In this document: in pieces, positions 6,613-8,276 of the stretch
How positions within the stretch are numbered: the stretch's first letter is position 1
How the letters are laid out: each line of letters starts with the position of its first letter
NCBI GenBank assembly: GCA_003222855.1
Contig: QHXH01000386.1
Location: forward strand, 1-8,276
Source: Acidobacteriota bacterium
Lineage (GTDB): Bacteria; Acidobacteriota; Blastocatellia; Pyrinomonadales; Pyrinomonadaceae
Length of the DNA stretch: 8,276 bases
Reading direction: 5' to 3'
The notes under the pieces: generated by a model
What the model saw: only the letters and a program-made list of their open reading frames with translations
Told to the model about the DNA's origin: nothing
Database searches by the model: none
Translations under genes and position numbers: made by a program

Positions 6613-7788
6613 TTGCTGTGGATGGGGCAGATCGTTTCCGTGACCGGATCGCAGATGCAGCTCGCTGCGATCAACTGGCACATCTACCTGCTCACTCATT
6701 CCGCGATGGCCTTGGGCCTGGTCGGCGCGTGTAGGGCTGTCCCGATCATTTTGTGTTCGTTAATGGGCGGCGTCGTTGCTGATGTCGTCGATCGCCGTCG
6801 TCTGATGGTGGCGACCCAGACGATCATGCTTTTGTGCAGCGCAATCCTGGCGCTGGTCACGTTTTCAGGATTGCGCCACGCGTGGCCCATCTTTCTACTG
6901 ACGGCGATCGCTTCCGCTGCGTGGGCATTTGATACGCCCGCGCGTCAATCGCTGATGCCCACGCTCGTGCCGCTCAAAGATTTTCCGAATGCGGCGAGCC
7001 TGAGCATACTCGTTTTTCAAATCGGGTTGATCAGTGGACCACCGTTGGCGGGGTTCCTGTTGGCGACCCGTGGTCCAGACCTGGTTTACGGAATCAATGC
7101 CGCCTCATTCATAGCTGTAATCGTCGGGTTATTGCTGATGCATACGAGCGGCAAGCCAGAGGAGAGCGAAACCGAAAGCTCGGGAATCAGTCTGAAGGCC
7201 CTGGTCGAAGGTCTTCGTTTTGTTTGGCGGACGCCGATCATTGTGCAGACAATGACCCTCGATTTCGTGGCAACCTTCTTTGCCTCCGCGAATCAACTGC
7301 TGCCGATTTACGCGAAGGACATTCTCAATGTGGGCGCGAGGGGATATGGATTACTGGGGGCGGCCCCGGCGGCGGGAGCGATCGTTGCGGGATTGATTAT
7401 GGCGCGGCTCGGAGTATTGAAGAGACAAGGACTCACCGTAATTGTGTCCGTCGCCTTCTATGGGGCCGCGATGATCGCTTTTGGCGTCTCGCGAGTGTTT
7501 TGGATTTCATTGTTGATGCTTGCGGCAACCGGAGCTGCGGACACGGTCAGCACGATCCTGCGACAGACGATTCGGCAACTGGTGACGCCGAACAAACTAC
7601 GCGGGCGCATGACTTCGATCAATATGATCTTTTTCATGGGTGGGCCACAGTTAGGCGAAGTGGAAGCCGGCGCCGTGGCAGCTTTGTTCGGCGCACCAAT
7701 ATCAGTCGTGACGGGCGGCGCCGCCTGCGTGTTGGCGGCTGTGTTTGCTTTAAACAAAGCTAAGAACTTGCGGCGCTATGAGCAGTGA
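6613..7788 (+). CDS. Major facilitator superfamily transporter (MFS_3, enterobactin-exporter-like)
   Basis: This 391-residue inner-membrane protein has about twelve hydrophobic segments. The loop 2-3 signature is GGVVADVVDRRRLMVATQ (52-69), the family's G-x-x-x-D-x-x-x-R-R. FDTPARQSLMPTLVP and FQIGLISGPPLAGFLLA are typical of the MFS_3 branch that includes EntS-like exporters and macrolide efflux proteins. NKLRGRMTSINMIFFMGGPQLGE late in the second half is likewise typical. It probably exports a small molecule by proton antiport; the substrate cannot be inferred. The given start is a TTG at 6613 without a Shine-Dalgarno site. The frame is open back to 6562 and encodes SLRHRDFRLLW, which looks like the usual MFS_3 N-terminus, yet holds no ATG, GTG or TTG before 6613. 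The true start may therefore be non-canonical, lost, or changed by a frameshift upstream. Confidence 0.88.
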   Translation: MLWMGQIVSVTGSQMQLAAINWHIYLLTHSAMALGLVGACRAVPIILCSLMGGVVADVVDRRRLMVATQTIMLLCSAILALVTFSGLRHAWPIFLLTAIASAAWAFDTPARQSLMPTLVPLKDFPNAASLSILVFQIGLISGPPLAGFLLATRGPDLVYGINAASFIAVIVGLLLMHTSGKPEESETESSGISLKALVEGLRFVWRTPIIVQTMTLDFVATFFASANQLLPIYAKDILNVGARGYGLLGAAPAAGAIVAGLIMARLGVLKRQGLTVIVSVAFYGAAMIAFGVSRVFWISLLMLAATGAADTVSTILRQTIRQLVTPNKLRGRMTSINMIFFMGGPQLGEVEAGAVAALFGAPISVVTGGAACVLAAVFALNKAKNLRRYEQ

Positions 7789-7890
7789 GAGCTTTTAGAG
7801 CTTAGATTTTAGATGTTAGATTTTAGAAGACTGGATTTAAGAAATGGCCTGGCTTCAGGTGCTAAGCTCTAAGCCCTAAATTCTAAGCTT
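7789..7890. repeat. TTAGA-rich inverted repeat downstream of the MFS gene
   Basis: The left arm (about 7790-7828) carries TTTTAGAGCTTAGATTTTAG and further TTAGA units. The right arm (7861-7890) carries the complement (CTAAGCTCTAAG, CTAAATTCTAAGCTT). AGAGCTTAG at 7797-7805 pairs exactly with CTAAGCTCT at 7862-7870. It begins one base after the stop codon and could end the MFS transcript. The tandem TTAGA character suggests a low-complexity repeat family. Confidence 0.6.
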
Positions 7891-7908
7891 GAACGGTAAG
7901 TCCGACTT

Positions 7909-8276
7909 ATGCCTTGGACCACAATCGAAACATCAACGCATCAGGATCATGTAATCAAGCACGTTCTCGGCGCGACCGTGCTGGGCTGGTGCATCGCGGG
8001 AGAGGCGGCGCACCTTCTTTTGGACATCGGCTTTCTTTGGACGGTTTATCTCGACGGTGAAATGAATCTATTGCCACAGGGCGTGGCGATTTCCGAGCTT
8101 GAGGGCGGTGAACTGACGGGCGCTGATAGAACTGAATTAGCATTCGATGCCGATATGCTTCTCGCTGAAGGACGCGAGGCTACTGACTTAAAGCGTTTTA
8201 CCGCGGCCCCCGTCGAATGCCTGATCACATCGGTCGAGTTCTTATCTTCTGATTCGCAGCGACGGATAGTTGTGGT
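7909..8276 (+). CDS. Unrecognised protein, C-terminus cut by window edge
   Basis: The frame is open from ATG 7909 to the right edge: 122 codons plus two bases. The product (MPWTTIETSTHQDHVIKHVLGATVLGWCIAGEAAHLLLDIGFLWTVYLDG...) has no signal peptide and no membrane segment, is acidic in the middle (ISELEGGELTGADRTELAFDADMLLAEGRE, 61-90) and ends in VECLITSVEFLSSDSQRR. I recognise no domain. Length without stops, balanced amino-acid use and position just after the MFS gene's repeat support a real gene. The upstream ribosome site is weak. Confidence 0.65.
   Translation, partial: MPWTTIETSTHQDHVIKHVLGATVLGWCIAGEAAHLLLDIGFLWTVYLDGEMNLLPQGVAISELEGGELTGADRTELAFDADMLLAEGREATDLKRFTAAPVECLITSVEFLSSDSQRRIVV

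Noticed and set aside
7224..7763. Alternative plus-strand frame inside the MFS gene
   Set aside because: It is an Arg/Gly/Asp-rich frame-shadow of a clear membrane transporter.

Overview
The window reads as an ordinary bacterial chromosomal segment of moderate GC content, probably from a free-living or soil-type bacterium. Gene content (a Tat-exported GH30 glycosidase, a periplasmic dienelactone hydrolase with a His-rich N-terminus, an exported MBL-fold hydrolase) and the hairpin-rich intergenic repeats remind me of Acidobacteriota (Blastocatellia-like). That placement is inference: there is no rRNA or other marker gene here.

Layout, left to right. (1) 1-670, minus strand: an exported L,D-transpeptidase cut off by the left edge, with a promoter candidate and a palindromic leader. 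(2) 671-918: a spacer holding a perfect 29-bp inverted repeat. (3) 919-2415, minus: a GH30 glucosylceramidase-type glycosidase with a twin-arginine signal. (4) 2416-2988: a divergent intergenic region filled by a composite inverted repeat built from short GAA-loop hairpins, followed by a promoter candidate and a strong Shine-Dalgarno site. (5) 2989-3986, plus: a secreted dienelactone hydrolase whose signal-peptide part and catalytic part lie in different frames, so it is frameshifted or carries a sequence error. (6) 4195-5241, plus: an exported metallo-beta-lactamase-fold hydrolase. (7) 5247-6244, minus: a two-gene operon (an unrecognised single-pass membrane protein, then a DedA-family protein) joined by a TTGA stop/start overlap and convergent with the MBL gene at a 5-bp gap. 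(8) 6245-6612: a spacer with inverted TCTGCG repeats and an operator-like palindrome. (9) about 6613-7788, plus: an MFS exporter whose homologous-looking N-terminus extends past the only usable start. (10) 7789-7908: TTAGA-rich inverted repeats. (11) 7909-8276, plus: an unrecognised cytoplasmic protein running off the right edge.

Most products act at or outside the cytoplasmic membrane (wall cross-linking, glycoside and ester hydrolysis, lipid scrambling or transport, export), but the strand changes and spacing give no sign of one shared pathway. I see no defence system, CRISPR array, transposase, phage gene, tRNA or rRNA. The most unusual content is intergenic: most longer spacers carry a different inverted-repeat family. 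Two genes (the hydrolase and the MFS protein) show defects at their 5' ends.
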